From positions 1 to 8,141 of the forward strand of contig DAOWLL010000054.1 in the NCBI GenBank assembly GCA_030641945.1: a stretch of 8,141 nt of DNA. Direction: 5' to 3'. This document shows, one piece after another, positions 1 through 6,858 of the stretch (its first letter is position 1; each line of letters opens with the position of its first letter). The translations under genes were made by a program, and so were the position numbers. The stretch comes from Gammaproteobacteria bacterium. GTDB taxonomy: Bacteria; Pseudomonadota; Gammaproteobacteria; SZUA-229. A model generated the notes under the pieces. That model was given only the letters and a program-made list of their open reading frames with translations, was not told where the DNA came from and made no database searches.

Positions 1-1
1 G

Positions 2-1210
2 ATTAGAAATATTGCGATGCTTGACGGCGTTCATCAGCATCTTTCCCGCATAGAAGGAAAACATGAGTTACTACGCGCGTTAAAGCAAAATATTTCGATT
101 CTTTTTGGTATCAGTAACTGCATACTTTTTCTTTACGACGCCGCTAGCGACAAACTCCAGGCCGTATCCACTGTTGAGAATGACCTGCACCTGAAAGACT
201 TAAAGATACCGCTTGAGCCTGGTCGAAGCATTGTAACTGACGCCCTGCTGGAAATGAGCACGCTTAATTCATTTGAATTAATACAGGATGGACTATCTAT
301 AGTGGATCGCCAATTGATCGGCCTCAACAACAAAGAAGGCCTGTTATGCATGCCGCTGATTGTTCATAACGCAGCCATAGGCACGCTGGTTCTTGGTATC
401 GACGAAGCCCAGTTACCATCACTACTGAAGCAGCAAAGTTTATTCAAGCGCTTTGCCAACGAAATAGCCAACACGATCAGTTCCTCTCTCACTGAATTTC
501 GCGGTGAAGATGAAGACAACACAACAGATCCGGATCAAATCCTCAAAGCTCGCGCAAGGGAAGTCATACATGAAGTACGCAATCCTCTAAGTATCATCAA
601 CAACTATCTGGAAATCCTTGGTATAAAACTTGAAGGTGATGATCCCGCACAACAGGGCCTGGAAACCATCAGGAGCGAGATCTTCCGCATCAACTCGATA
701 CTGGAAAAACTCTCTCAACCCAGCACTGCTGATACCACCGAAACAGTTCCAGTGGATATCAATGCCCTCGTGGCTGATCTGTCTCACATGTTCCAGACCT
801 CATTGTTTGCTGCCCACGATATTGAAATAAGCCTTAATCTGGATGAGAGCATGCCCCCCATGCTGACCAATGCAGACGCACTCAAACAGATATATACCAA
901 CCTGGTAAAAAATGCAGTTGAGGCTCTCCCTGCAGAAGGTCTGGTTATGGTCTACACTCAAGATCAGGTAAATGTCGATGGAAAAGCGCACTTTGAAATA
1001 TGCGTAGCAGATGATGGACCGGGCATTCCAGCCGAGATTTTGCCTGATTTGTTCACACCCATAAAAACAACAAAAGGTGATGGACATGCGGGAGTGGGGC
1101 TTACAATTGTAAAAAATCTTGTCAATGAACTGCACGGCTCTATCAGTTGCAGGAGCAGCGACAAAGGCACGAGTTTTCATATTCTCCTGCCACGAAATAT
1201 ACAAGAATAA
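2..1210 (+). CDS. GAF-domain sensor histidine kinase, 5' end outside window
   Basis: A cytoplasmic-type two-component sensor kinase, probably phosphorylating the response regulator downstream. The frame is open to the left edge, so the first ATG (position 17) is probably an internal Met and the N-terminus is missing. Numbering from that Met: a GAF-like sensory region at about 10-160, with no membrane segment; a dimerisation/phosphoacceptor H-box HEVRNP with His185; then a HATPase_c domain with N-box Asn295/Asn299, G1 box DDGPGIP (Asp332, Gly334, Gly336), F-box-like LFTPIKTTK at 345-353, and G2 box GHAGVGL at 356-362. All motifs needed for autophosphorylation are present. The GAF ligand is unknown. 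In some gammaproteobacteria similar GAF-kinase halves sit behind an HDOD domain; that is only a guess for the missing part. A histidine kinase is certain; the partner is inferred from a 76-bp gap on the same strand. Confidence 0.9.
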   Translation: MRNIAMLDGVHQHLSRIEGKHELLRALKQNISILFGISNCILFLYDAASDKLQAVSTVENDLHLKDLKIPLEPGRSIVTDALLEMSTLNSFELIQDGLSIVDRQLIGLNNKEGLLCMPLIVHNAAIGTLVLGIDEAQLPSLLKQQSLFKRFANEIANTISSSLTEFRGEDEDNTTDPDQILKARAREVIHEVRNPLSIINNYLEILGIKLEGDDPAQQGLETIRSEIFRINSILEKLSQPSTADTTETVPVDINALVADLSHMFQTSLFAAHDIEISLNLDESMPPMLTNADALKQIYTNLVKNAVEALPAEGLVMVYTQDQVNVDGKAHFEICVADDGPGIPAEILPDLFTPIKTTKGDGHAGVGLTIVKNLVNELHGSISCRSSDKGTSFHILLPRNIQE

Positions 1211-1249
1211 GAACACTTACTCTGGCACCTGTGAATAACTAGAACATAA

Positions 1250-1269
1250 CAAAGGCAGGGCGGCCTTTG
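1250..1269 (+). promoter_or_regulatory. Small hairpin between kinase and response regulator genes
   Basis: CAAAGGC pairs perfectly with GCCTTTG (7 bp) around a 6-nt AGGGCG loop. It lies between the kinase stop and the weak ribosome binding site (AAAGAG, about 1274-1279) of the next gene. No real T-run follows, so it is a poor intrinsic terminator. It could weakly attenuate transcription, protect the mRNA, or affect access to the ribosome binding site. Confidence 0.35.
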
Positions 1270-1286
1270 CACCAAAGAGTAATAAA

Positions 1287-3467
1287 ATGAGAAGTAATGA
1301 ACAGAAGATCCTCATCGCAGATGATGACCCCGTCGTACTAAAAAGCCTGAAAGACTTGCTGGCGACCCGCGGCATTGATGCCGATACCGCTATTGGCGGC
1401 CGTGAAGCTATCGTCTGTCTTGACCAGAAAGAATACGACCTTTTATTACTGGACCTGCAGATGCCCTATGTCAACGGGCATGATGTTATGCGTCACATCA
1501 AGCAGCAGGATATGGATATTTCCGTCATTGTCGTTAGTGGCGAAACATCCTTTGAGGCCGCCAGGGACGCCTGCTCACAAGGTGCTTATGACTTCCTGCG
1601 CAAGCCCTATGCCACTGATGAGTTGATGATTACGGTCCACAACGCACTCAATGAAAAACAGCTGGAGAAACACAATAAGCTGATACAGAGTCAGTTACGT
1701 GAGTCCGAGCGCATGCACCGCTACATGGTGAATACATCGCCCGATATTATTTACATACTCGACCGGGACGGCCACTTCACTTTCATCAATGAACGCATCG
1801 AGACATTGCTGGGTTATAACAGCAAGGAACTCGTCGGCAAGCACTATTCACTACTTGTACACCAGAATGATATCGAGGTTGCCCGCTATGTCTTTAATGA
1901 ACGTCGTGTTGGTGACCGCGCATCACGTAATGTTGAAATGCGCCTGAAATGCAAAGATGACAGTTCGCCGCGCTTTTTTGATACACGCGCGCTGCCGATT
2001 GAGCTTAGCTCCATGGGGATATATCAAAATGAAGACAATCCCAAGAAACGAACGTATCTTGGCACGTATGGTGTTGCGCGCGACATTACTGAACGCAAGA
2101 TAGCCGAAGATACAATCAACTTTCAGGCCTACCACGACCTGCTTACAAACCTGCCAAACCGGGCATTATTAAGAGACCGCCTTAGCCTGGCAATATCCCA
2201 GGCCAAGCGTGAAGAAGAACAACTGGCAGTAATGTTCCTTGACCTGGACCGGTTTAAAAACATCAATGATACACTTGGCCATGTCGTCGGCGACGAACTT
2301 TTACAGCAGGTCAGCACCCGGCTGAAGAGCTGTGTTCGTGAAGGCGACACCCTGGCGCGCTTTGGCGGCGATGAATTTACCCTGCTGCTGCCAAAAATCA
2401 CCAAAGGCAAGGAAGATGTCAGCAAGATTGCCGAAAAAATAAACGAGGTTCTCAAGGCTCCATTTGTCATCGACAACAACGAACTGTATGTCAGCGCCAG
2501 TATCGGCATATCGATCTACCCGCGCGACGGCACCAACATGGACAGCCTGATTAAACATGCCGATATTGCCATGTATCACGTCAAAGATACCGGTAAGAAC
2601 AATTACAAGTTCTACAGCAATGATATGACAACACCTTATTTCCAGAACCTTTCACTGGAAACAGGGATTCATAAAGCGCTCGATAATGATGAATTTCACT
2701 TAATGTATCAGCCTCAGATCAATCTAAAAACCGGTGAAATCGTTGGTGTAGAGGCGCTGTTGCGCTGGGATCACCCCGAGCACGGGCCCATAACTCCAGC
2801 CGAGTTTATTCCATTTGCGGAAGAAACCGGGCAGATTGTTGAAATTGGCCACTGGGTTCTACGCAATGCCTGTGCCGAACTGAAGCGCTGGCGCGATGCC
2901 GGCCTGCCCGAGATTCGCATGTCGATCAACATGTCAGCCCGTCAACTGGGGGAGAAGGCAATCGTTAAACACGTATCCAGAATTCTGAAAGATTACAGCA
3001 TACCGGGACATTGCCTCGAAATCGAAATTACCGAGAACACCATTATGAACGACATGGACAGCGTCGTTCACAAGCTGAAAGCGCTCAGCAAAAAAGGCGT
3101 CTATATTGCAATTGATGATTTCGGCACAGGCTATTCTTCATTGAGTTACCTGCACAAGCTGCCAATTCAGACACTCAAGATTGACCGTGCTTTCATCAAG
3201 GAAGTCAACATGAAGCACTCTGGTAACTCGATTATCAATACCATCGTCGCTATGGCCAAGGGCCTGAACCTGAACGTTATCGCTGAAGGTGTTGAAACCC
3301 AGCAACAACTGGAATATCTACAGGAAATTGATTGCAGCGAGGCGCAGGGTTACCTGTTTGGGAAACCACTAACTGCTGATGTGATCATGCAGCTGCTGAT
3401 CCAGGAGCCCTATGCTACACCCGGCTCAAGCCCGGGCCTGAACGGCAGCCGGCATAGAACACATTAA
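1287..3467 (+). CDS. Response regulator with PAS, GGDEF and EAL domains (c-di-GMP cyclase/phosphodiesterase)
   Basis: A 726-aa cytoplasmic output protein predicted to make or break cyclic di-GMP. Domains in order: REC receiver at about 6-122 with acidic Asp12/Asp13, phosphoacceptor Asp56, Ser84 and Lys106; a linker helix; PAS sensor at about 142-270; GGDEF at about 280-442; EAL at about 455-705. The cyclase motif is intact (RFGGDEF, 358-364). The allosteric I-site RxxD (REGD, 351-354) is present five residues before it, so product inhibition is plausible. The EAL active site also looks complete: EALLRW from 489, Asn548, LEIEITEN around 577-584, DDFGTGYSS from 610, KID at 631 and AEGVE at 666-670. 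Both halves may be active, with direction set by phosphorylation or by the PAS domain; the net activity cannot be read from sequence. The start has only a weak AAAGAG ribosome binding site, but it places the REC domain correctly. The last 17 or so residues are a Gly/Ser/Pro-rich tail outside the EAL fold. The upstream kinase is the likely phosphodonor. Confidence 0.93.
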   Translation: MRSNEQKILIADDDPVVLKSLKDLLATRGIDADTAIGGREAIVCLDQKEYDLLLLDLQMPYVNGHDVMRHIKQQDMDISVIVVSGETSFEAARDACSQGAYDFLRKPYATDELMITVHNALNEKQLEKHNKLIQSQLRESERMHRYMVNTSPDIIYILDRDGHFTFINERIETLLGYNSKELVGKHYSLLVHQNDIEVARYVFNERRVGDRASRNVEMRLKCKDDSSPRFFDTRALPIELSSMGIYQNEDNPKKRTYLGTYGVARDITERKIAEDTINFQAYHDLLTNLPNRALLRDRLSLAISQAKREEEQLAVMFLDLDRFKNINDTLGHVVGDELLQQVSTRLKSCVREGDTLARFGGDEFTLLLPKITKGKEDVSKIAEKINEVLKAPFVIDNNELYVSASIGISIYPRDGTNMDSLIKHADIAMYHVKDTGKNNYKFYSNDMTTPYFQNLSLETGIHKALDNDEFHLMYQPQINLKTGEIVGVEALLRWDHPEHGPITPAEFIPFAEETGQIVEIGHWVLRNACAELKRWRDAGLPEIRMSINMSARQLGEKAIVKHVSRILKDYSIPGHCLEIEITENTIMNDMDSVVHKLKALSKKGVYIAIDDFGTGYSSLSYLHKLPIQTLKIDRAFIKEVNMKHSGNSIINTIVAMAKGLNLNVIAEGVETQQQLEYLQEIDCSEAQGYLFGKPLTADVIMQLLIQEPYATPGSSPGLNGSRHRTH

Positions 3468-3470
3468 AAC

Positions 3471-3501
3471 AGGGACGAGGGGCGAGTAACGAGGGACGAG
3501 G
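3471..3501. repeat. Short GA-rich degenerate repeat
   Basis: The 9-mer GGGACGAGG occurs at 3472-3480 and 3493-3501 with a related GGGGCGAG between. This low-complexity block begins 3 bp after the stop of the EAL gene. Similar GAGGGACGAGG strings are, from memory, dispersed in other proteobacterial genomes; whether it is multi-copy here cannot be told from one window. It has no coding role. Confidence 0.5.
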
Positions 3502-3525
3502 ATCAGGGAATATTCCGAACCAGAT

Positions 3526-3557
3526 CAACAAAAGCGTTTTAGGCGCTTTTGTTGTTT
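3526..3557. terminator. Bidirectional intrinsic terminator between convergent genes
   Basis: A perfect 11-bp stem, CAACAAAAGCG (3526-3536) with CGCTTTTGTTG (3544-3554), around a 7-nt loop TTTTAGG, followed by TTT on the + strand. The right arm supplies a T-rich stretch on the + strand, and the complement of the left arm does the same on the minus strand. It lies about 60 bp past the EAL gene stop and about 45 bp past the gpmI stop, so it can serve both converging transcripts. Confidence 0.75.
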
Positions 3558-3566
3558 CCGGTCAGA

Positions 3567-3600
3567 GCCCGGGCGAACGTATTGCAGCGCAATACGCCCT
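3567..3600. repeat. REP-like palindromic element touching the gpmI stop codon
   Basis: It contains the 8-bp palindrome GCCCGGGC (3567-3574) and a perfect 8-bp hairpin, CGTATTGC (3578-3585) with GCAATACG (3589-3596), around AGC. Read on the minus strand it starts TAGGGCGTATTGCGC, so the gpmI TAG is its first triplet. It resembles the TAGGGCGCAATAAGCG-type repeats seen in many proteobacteria (from memory, not checked). It may stabilise the gpmI transcript or be a passive repeat. Confidence 0.45.
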
Positions 3601-5137
3601 AATACTCTTTCATCAAGAGGCTCTTACCCGTCATTTCAGAAGGCTGCTGCAGACCCATTAACTGCAGCACGGTTGGCGCCACCGAGCTCAGGTCTCCACC
3701 AGGCAATAGATGCCAGTTTGTTTCATCGATCACCATGCACGGTACCGGATACAGCGTGTGCTGGGTGTGTGGTTCCTGCGTTACCGGGTCAACCATTTCG
3801 TCACAGTTACCGTGATCAGCCGTCAGCACCACTGAAAAACCCGCTGCAACAGCGGCATCCAGTACGCGGCCTACCTGAGTGTCCAGTGCCTCAACCGCAG
3901 CTATGACGGCGTCACGTACTGCCGTATGACCAACCATGTCGCCGTTGGCAAAATTAACCAGCATAAATCCGTATTCACCAGACTCCAGCGCTCCAATGAC
4001 CTTATCGGCCACCTCAGCTGCGCTCATTTCCGGCTGTAAATCATAGGTGGCCACATCCGGTGAATTCACCATCACATGCTCTTCACCTGCAAACGGTTTC
4101 TTCTTGCCGCCATTGAAGAAATAGGTCACATGCGCATACTTTTCCGTTTCAGCACAATGGAACTGCTTGTAACCGGCACGGCTGACAACCGATGCAACTG
4201 TGTACTGGGGACGCTCCGGTGCATAACCGATGGGCAATAAAAACTCCGGATCATATTCTGTCAGGCAGGTAACCGTCGCACCCGTGTAGTTTCCGGTATT
4301 GAATTCATCGAAATCAGACTGACTCAATACCGCTGCCAGCTGACGAGGGCGGTCATTGCGGAAATTGAAGAAGATGACGCTATCACCTGACTGAATGAGC
4401 TCACACGCTTCCAGCACCGTTGGTTTGATAAATTCATCAGTTTCTTCACGCGCATAGGCTTCCTCAATCGCATAGCGCGCATTCTCGGCCGTACGCCCCT
4501 CACCATTGACCATGGCTTGCCATGCCTTTTCCGTTCTGTGCCAGCGGTTATCGCGATCCATTGCATAATAACGACCGCATACAGTCGCAATACAACCATT
4601 GGCATCCTCAAGCCTGTTTTCAAGTTCGTGCAAATACACCAGCGCCGACATCTGTGCTGTATCGCGGCCATCGGTGATCATATGCACAATTGGTTTCACC
4701 TTGTTTTGCGCACAAAGTTCTATCAGAGCGAACAGGTGATTGATATGACTATGCACACCACCATCTGAAACAAGACCCACCAGGTGTAGAGGCCGCTCAT
4801 CTTGCGCTGCATCCTCGACAGCAGAAACCAGTGCGGCATTTTCAAAAAAGTTGCCGTTATCTATTTCATCGTTGATACGCACCAGGTCCTGGCGCATGAC
4901 CGTACCACAACCAATGGTCATGTGGCCGACCTCGGAGTTGCCCATCTGGCCATCAGGCAGACCTACAGAGCTGCCGCATGCGTCGAGCGTGGTATGGGTG
5001 TTTCTGGAGAAATATTCATCAAGACGCGGTGTTCTTGCTTCCTGTACCGCGTTGTTAATACGGCTCGGGTTGACTCCGAACCCATCTAGAATAATCAGTA
5101 GTGTCGGTCTTCGGGGGACTTTTCTGGCTTCGACCAT
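3599..5137 (-). CDS. gpmI: 2,3-bisphosphoglycerate-independent phosphoglycerate mutase
   Basis: Cytoplasmic Mn-dependent enzyme that interconverts 3-phosphoglycerate and 2-phosphoglycerate in glycolysis and gluconeogenesis, through a phosphoserine intermediate and without bisphosphoglycerate. The 512-aa length is normal for the family. Metal and catalytic residues are visible: Asp18 (LDGFG), nucleophile Ser68 in GNSEVGH, substrate residues in SDGGVHSH (124-131), TDGRDT (155-160), the Arg at 189 and 195 region, FRNDRPRQ (259-266) and Lys333, then Asp400/His404 (GDMVGH), Asp441/His442 (ADHGN) and His460. The start at 5137 has a GAGAA ribosome binding site 5 nt upstream and puts the first strand, LLIILDGFG, at the expected place. 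It lies 142 bp downstream of tatC in the same direction, and may have its own promoter there. The stop is TAG, inside a repeat, but the protein ends where family members do. Identification is secure. Confidence 0.97.
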   Translation of the reverse strand: MVEARKVPRRPTLLIILDGFGVNPSRINNAVQEARTPRLDEYFSRNTHTTLDACGSSVGLPDGQMGNSEVGHMTIGCGTVMRQDLVRINDEIDNGNFFENAALVSAVEDAAQDERPLHLVGLVSDGGVHSHINHLFALIELCAQNKVKPIVHMITDGRDTAQMSALVYLHELENRLEDANGCIATVCGRYYAMDRDNRWHRTEKAWQAMVNGEGRTAENARYAIEEAYAREETDEFIKPTVLEACELIQSGDSVIFFNFRNDRPRQLAAVLSQSDFDEFNTGNYTGATVTCLTEYDPEFLLPIGYAPERPQYTVASVVSRAGYKQFHCAETEKYAHVTYFFNGGKKKPFAGEEHVMVNSPDVATYDLQPEMSAAEVADKVIGALESGEYGFMLVNFANGDMVGHTAVRDAVIAAVEALDTQVGRVLDAAVAAGFSVVLTADHGNCDEMVDPVTQEPHTQHTLYPVPCMVIDETNWHLLPGGDLSSVAPTVLQLMGLQQPSEMTGKSLLMKEY

Positions 5138-5279
5138 CTAAATTCTCAATATCCTGTCTGAATGTATGCTTGGCTTCTTAATCGGGGCGGGAATTTTACA
5201 CTATTTATAGACATTACGCGTGGTTAGGGAGTTCACACCACAAGACATTCAAACACAGACACCCTGTTTTTGGGCTGAC
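5138..5279 (-). promoter_or_regulatory. tatC-gpmI intergenic region, possible gpmI promoter
   Basis: On the minus strand an AT-rich stretch contains TATAAA (5204-5209) and TAAAAT (5193-5198), both one mismatch from a sigma-70 -10 box, about 55-70 nt before the gpmI start. No convincing -35 hexamer lies 16-18 nt upstream of either. There is no clear terminator after tatC, only a 5-bp GTGGT/ACCAC inverted repeat near 5219-5240, so read-through from the tat genes is also possible. Confidence 0.25.
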
Positions 5280-6161
5280 TCAGTCCGGCCTTTGCAGGTT
5301 TTCATCCTCTTCCCGCTCCATTTCGTCCAGCATGGACTCCTTTTCATCCTCATCTGGATTATCGGGATTATCATCATGGAATTGAAAATCAGGGTGGCTC
5401 TCATCAACCGCTTTAGGCTTGATAAAGAGTCGTGACATGATCAGGCCGATTTCAAACAACGCCCACATCGGTACCGCCAGCAACGACTGTGAGATCACAT
5501 CCGGTGGTGTCAGCATCATGCCAATGACAAAGGCGCCGACGATGATATAGGGCCGCTTCTTGGCCATATCGTCTGCGGTGGTGGCGCCTGCCAGAATCAG
5601 CAGAAAAGTCGCAACCGGCACTTCAAATGCGATAGCAAAAGCAAAAAATATGGCGATTATAAAATCAAGATACTGACCAATATCGGTCATCACCGCCACA
5701 CCTTCCGGAGCGACCGCGATGAAAAATGCGAACAGCAGCGGGAAAACCACGAAATAAGCGAATGCGATGCCGCAATAAAACAGCAGCACACTGGAGATCA
5801 ACAACGGCGCAGCGAGATTTTTTTCATGCCTGTACAGGCCGGGCGCCACGAATGCCCACAGCTGGTGCAGCAAATAGGGCACCGCCAGCAGCACCGCCAG
5901 CAGCAAGACCAGCTTGAATGGCACCAGGAATGGCGAGGTCACACCGGTTGCAATCATTGAAGTGCCTTCCGGCATCAACGCCAGCAGTGGCTGCGCCACC
6001 GCTGAGAATATCTGCTCTGAAAACGGGAACAGCATCAGGAACAGAATCAGCACTGCCAGCACCATGTGCAGCAGGCGGTCACGCAGTTCAATCAGGTGAT
6101 CGAGCAGAGTCTGCTCTTTACCATCAGTATTTTGACTGGCGTTGTGTTCTTCAGCCGGCAT
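5280..6161 (-). CDS. tatC: Sec-independent protein translocase subunit TatC
   Basis: Inner-membrane receptor of the twin-arginine pathway: with TatB it binds RR signal peptides of folded precursors, and it then recruits TatA. The 293-aa protein has six predicted membrane helices (about 31-50, 80-104, 117-148, 165-189, 203-218, 222-244). Family signatures are present: N-terminal HLIELRDRL (22-30), WAFVAPGLY with Phe104, Glu113 in RHEK, FEVP with Glu180, and LTPPD with Asp221; these match E. coli Phe94, Glu103, Glu170 and Asp211. The C-terminal tail (about 252-293) is strongly acidic and longer than in E. coli TatC (258 aa in all). The start is fixed by an in-frame TAG one codon upstream. No good ribosome binding site precedes it, because a MITE-like insertion ends 4 bp before the ATG (see that entry). 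Function is certain; the expression level is the open question. Confidence 0.96.
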   Translation of the reverse strand: MPAEEHNASQNTDGKEQTLLDHLIELRDRLLHMVLAVLILFLMLFPFSEQIFSAVAQPLLALMPEGTSMIATGVTSPFLVPFKLVLLLAVLLAVPYLLHQLWAFVAPGLYRHEKNLAAPLLISSVLLFYCGIAFAYFVVFPLLFAFFIAVAPEGVAVMTDIGQYLDFIIAIFFAFAIAFEVPVATFLLILAGATTADDMAKKRPYIIVGAFVIGMMLTPPDVISQSLLAVPMWALFEIGLIMSRLFIKPKAVDESHPDFQFHDDNPDNPDEDEKESMLDEMEREEDENLQRPD

Positions 6162-6165
6162 GAGC

Positions 6166-6187
6166 TAGCCCGCATATTGCATGAAGG
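6166..6187 (+). repeat. Left terminal inverted repeat of the MITE-like element
   Basis: Reads TAGCCCGCATATTGCA then TGAAGG. It matches the reverse complement of 6458-6479 at 21 of 22 positions (T/C at position 17). It ends 4 bp from the tatC start codon. Confidence 0.88.
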
Positions 6188-6220
6188 ATTTGGATTTTAG
6201 GGGCAAGCTGGCTAAGCAGG

Positions 6221-6278
6221 TTGGACGATCGCCCGCGGATTCATAGCCAAAGCTATGGATCAAGGGGGATCGTTCAAG
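6221..6278. repeat. Long imperfect hairpin inside the MITE-like element
   Basis: Two arms of about 27 nt around a CAAA loop (6248-6251). The inner part pairs GATTCATAGC with GCTATGGATC (one G-T wobble), then comes an internal loop, then CGATC pairs with GATCG, and TTGGA with TTCAA with one mismatch. If transcribed on either strand it would fold into a stable stem upstream of tatC. Confidence 0.65.
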
Positions 6279-6297
6279 ATGCGACGCCAGGTTGTTC

Positions 6298-6358
6298 GTC
6301 TCATCCATGAGACTCACCCCTTCGTGGCTTGCGCGATATTTTTTTCCTGAAAAAATAT
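6298..6358. repeat. Two further palindromes inside the MITE-like element
   Basis: GTCTCAT (6298-6304) and ATGAGAC (6307-6313) form a perfect 7-bp inverted repeat with CC at its centre. ATATTTTTT (6336-6344) and AAAAAATAT (6350-6358) form a perfect 9-bp AT stem around TCCTG. The AT stem lacks the GC base of an intrinsic terminator. Confidence 0.6.
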
Positions 6359-6457
6359 TGTTCATAAAACCACACGGACAAACTGTAACAGGTTAAATCT
6401 CATTTAATTGACTGTAACTTCTTGTAATATCATTCATTATCGATCATTCCGTATCCG

Positions 6458-6479
6458 CCTTCGTGCAATATGCGGGCTA
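6458..6479 (-). repeat. Right terminal inverted repeat of the MITE-like element
   Basis: Partner of 6166-6187. On the minus strand it begins TAGCCCGCATATTGCA then CGAAGG. Its leading TA plus the first repeat base G make the present TAG stop codon of tatB (6477-6479). Confidence 0.88.
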
Positions 6480-6821
6480 ATCCCTGGACTTCTCGCTTTT
6501 TTCGTCGGCTGATTCAGCTTCCTGTTCGACGATTTCGTAATCCGGCTTGGCAGGCTCTTGCTGTTGCTCATCAAGTGAGACGGTCTCGTTCAACTTACCC
6601 TGCAACTTGTTTATCTGCACTTCCTGGTTATGAACCATGCGCTTGAGATCGCTGACATCAAACTCGCTAGCCACTTCCTCTTTCACACCCTCGACATAGC
6701 GGCGCGCCTTGCCGAACCAGTGGCCGGCTGTACGTGCAGCTGCTGGCAGACGTTCCGGCCCGACAATCAGCAGAGCCAGAATCAGGATTAGAAACAGTTC
6801 CCAGAAACCGATATCAAACAT
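6477..6821 (-). CDS. tatB: Sec-independent protein translocase subunit TatB
   Basis: Single-pass inner-membrane protein that partners TatC in the twin-arginine signal-peptide receptor. The 114-aa product opens with the canonical MFDIGFWEL, followed by a membrane helix to about residue 20, the GPERLP hinge (21-26), an amphipathic helix with RTAGHWFGKARR, a coiled-coil-prone segment (about 55-85) and an acidic tail. It is short compared with E. coli TatB (171 aa), but the tail of this family varies in length. The start is the family start, although no Shine-Dalgarno is visible just upstream, in contrast to tatA; this may help keep TatB below TatA. The stop codon is built by the end of the MITE-like insertion, yet the same residues and the same TAG would result without it, so the protein is probably not truncated. 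The gap from tatA is 36 bp. Confidence 0.96.
   Translation of the reverse strand: MFDIGFWELFLILILALLIVGPERLPAAARTAGHWFGKARRYVEGVKEEVASEFDVSDLKRMVHNQEVQINKLQGKLNETVSLDEQQQEPAKPDYEIVEQEAESADEKSEKSRD
6481..6485 (-). promoter_or_regulatory. Displaced ribosome binding site of tatC
   Basis: AGGGA lies in the last codons of tatB on the minus strand. Without the insertion it would sit 7 nt upstream of the tatC ATG, ideal spacing. It is now more than 300 bp away, so it can no longer serve tatC. This is inferred from the virtual excision of the element. Confidence 0.65.
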
Positions 6822-6842
6822 GCGGGATTATTCAGGTGGGTT

Positions 6843-6858
6843 AGTGCCTGATAGCACT
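6843..6858 (-). promoter_or_regulatory. Hairpin between tatA and tatB
   Basis: AGTGC (6843-6847) pairs with GCACT (6854-6858) around CTGATA, right at the tatA stop. The stem is only 5 bp and no T-run follows on the minus strand. It may slow or trim the transcript and help keep TatA more abundant than TatB, as is known physiologically in E. coli; that role is inferred here. Confidence 0.3.

Larger units (their letters stand above)
6166..6479. mobile_element. MITE-like non-autonomous element inserted in the tatB stop codon
   Basis: A 314-bp segment bounded by TA at both ends (6166-6167 and 6478-6479) with 22-bp terminal inverted repeats differing at one base. It encodes no transposase or recognisable protein and is rich in internal palindromes, as expected of a MITE. 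Excising it with one TA joins the flanks into GAT TAG CTC ATG on the minus strand, which restores the tatB stop, a single spacer codon and the tatC start, plus an AGGGA ribosome binding site 7 nt from that start. That clean repair is strong evidence for insertion with a TA target duplication. A TA target is used by IS630/Tc1-mariner elements among others, but the parent family cannot be assigned from this copy. A 66-codon reading frame inside it (6365 to 6165, minus) has no ribosome binding site or family likeness. Confidence 0.85.

Noticed and set aside
800..1216. Minus-strand frame of 138 codons opposite the kinase
   Set aside because: It overlaps the conserved ATPase domain of the kinase, has no domain likeness, and its composition is that of a shadow frame.
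6336..6358. AT stem as an intrinsic terminator ahead of tatC
   Set aside because: The stem is entirely A/T, lacking the GC-rich base needed, and has no following T-run beyond the stem itself.
6165..6365. A 66-codon minus-strand reading frame as a protein gene
   Set aside because: It lies wholly in the MITE-like element, crosses its hairpins and terminal repeat, has no ribosome binding site, and resembles no family. It is kept only as a possible leader.
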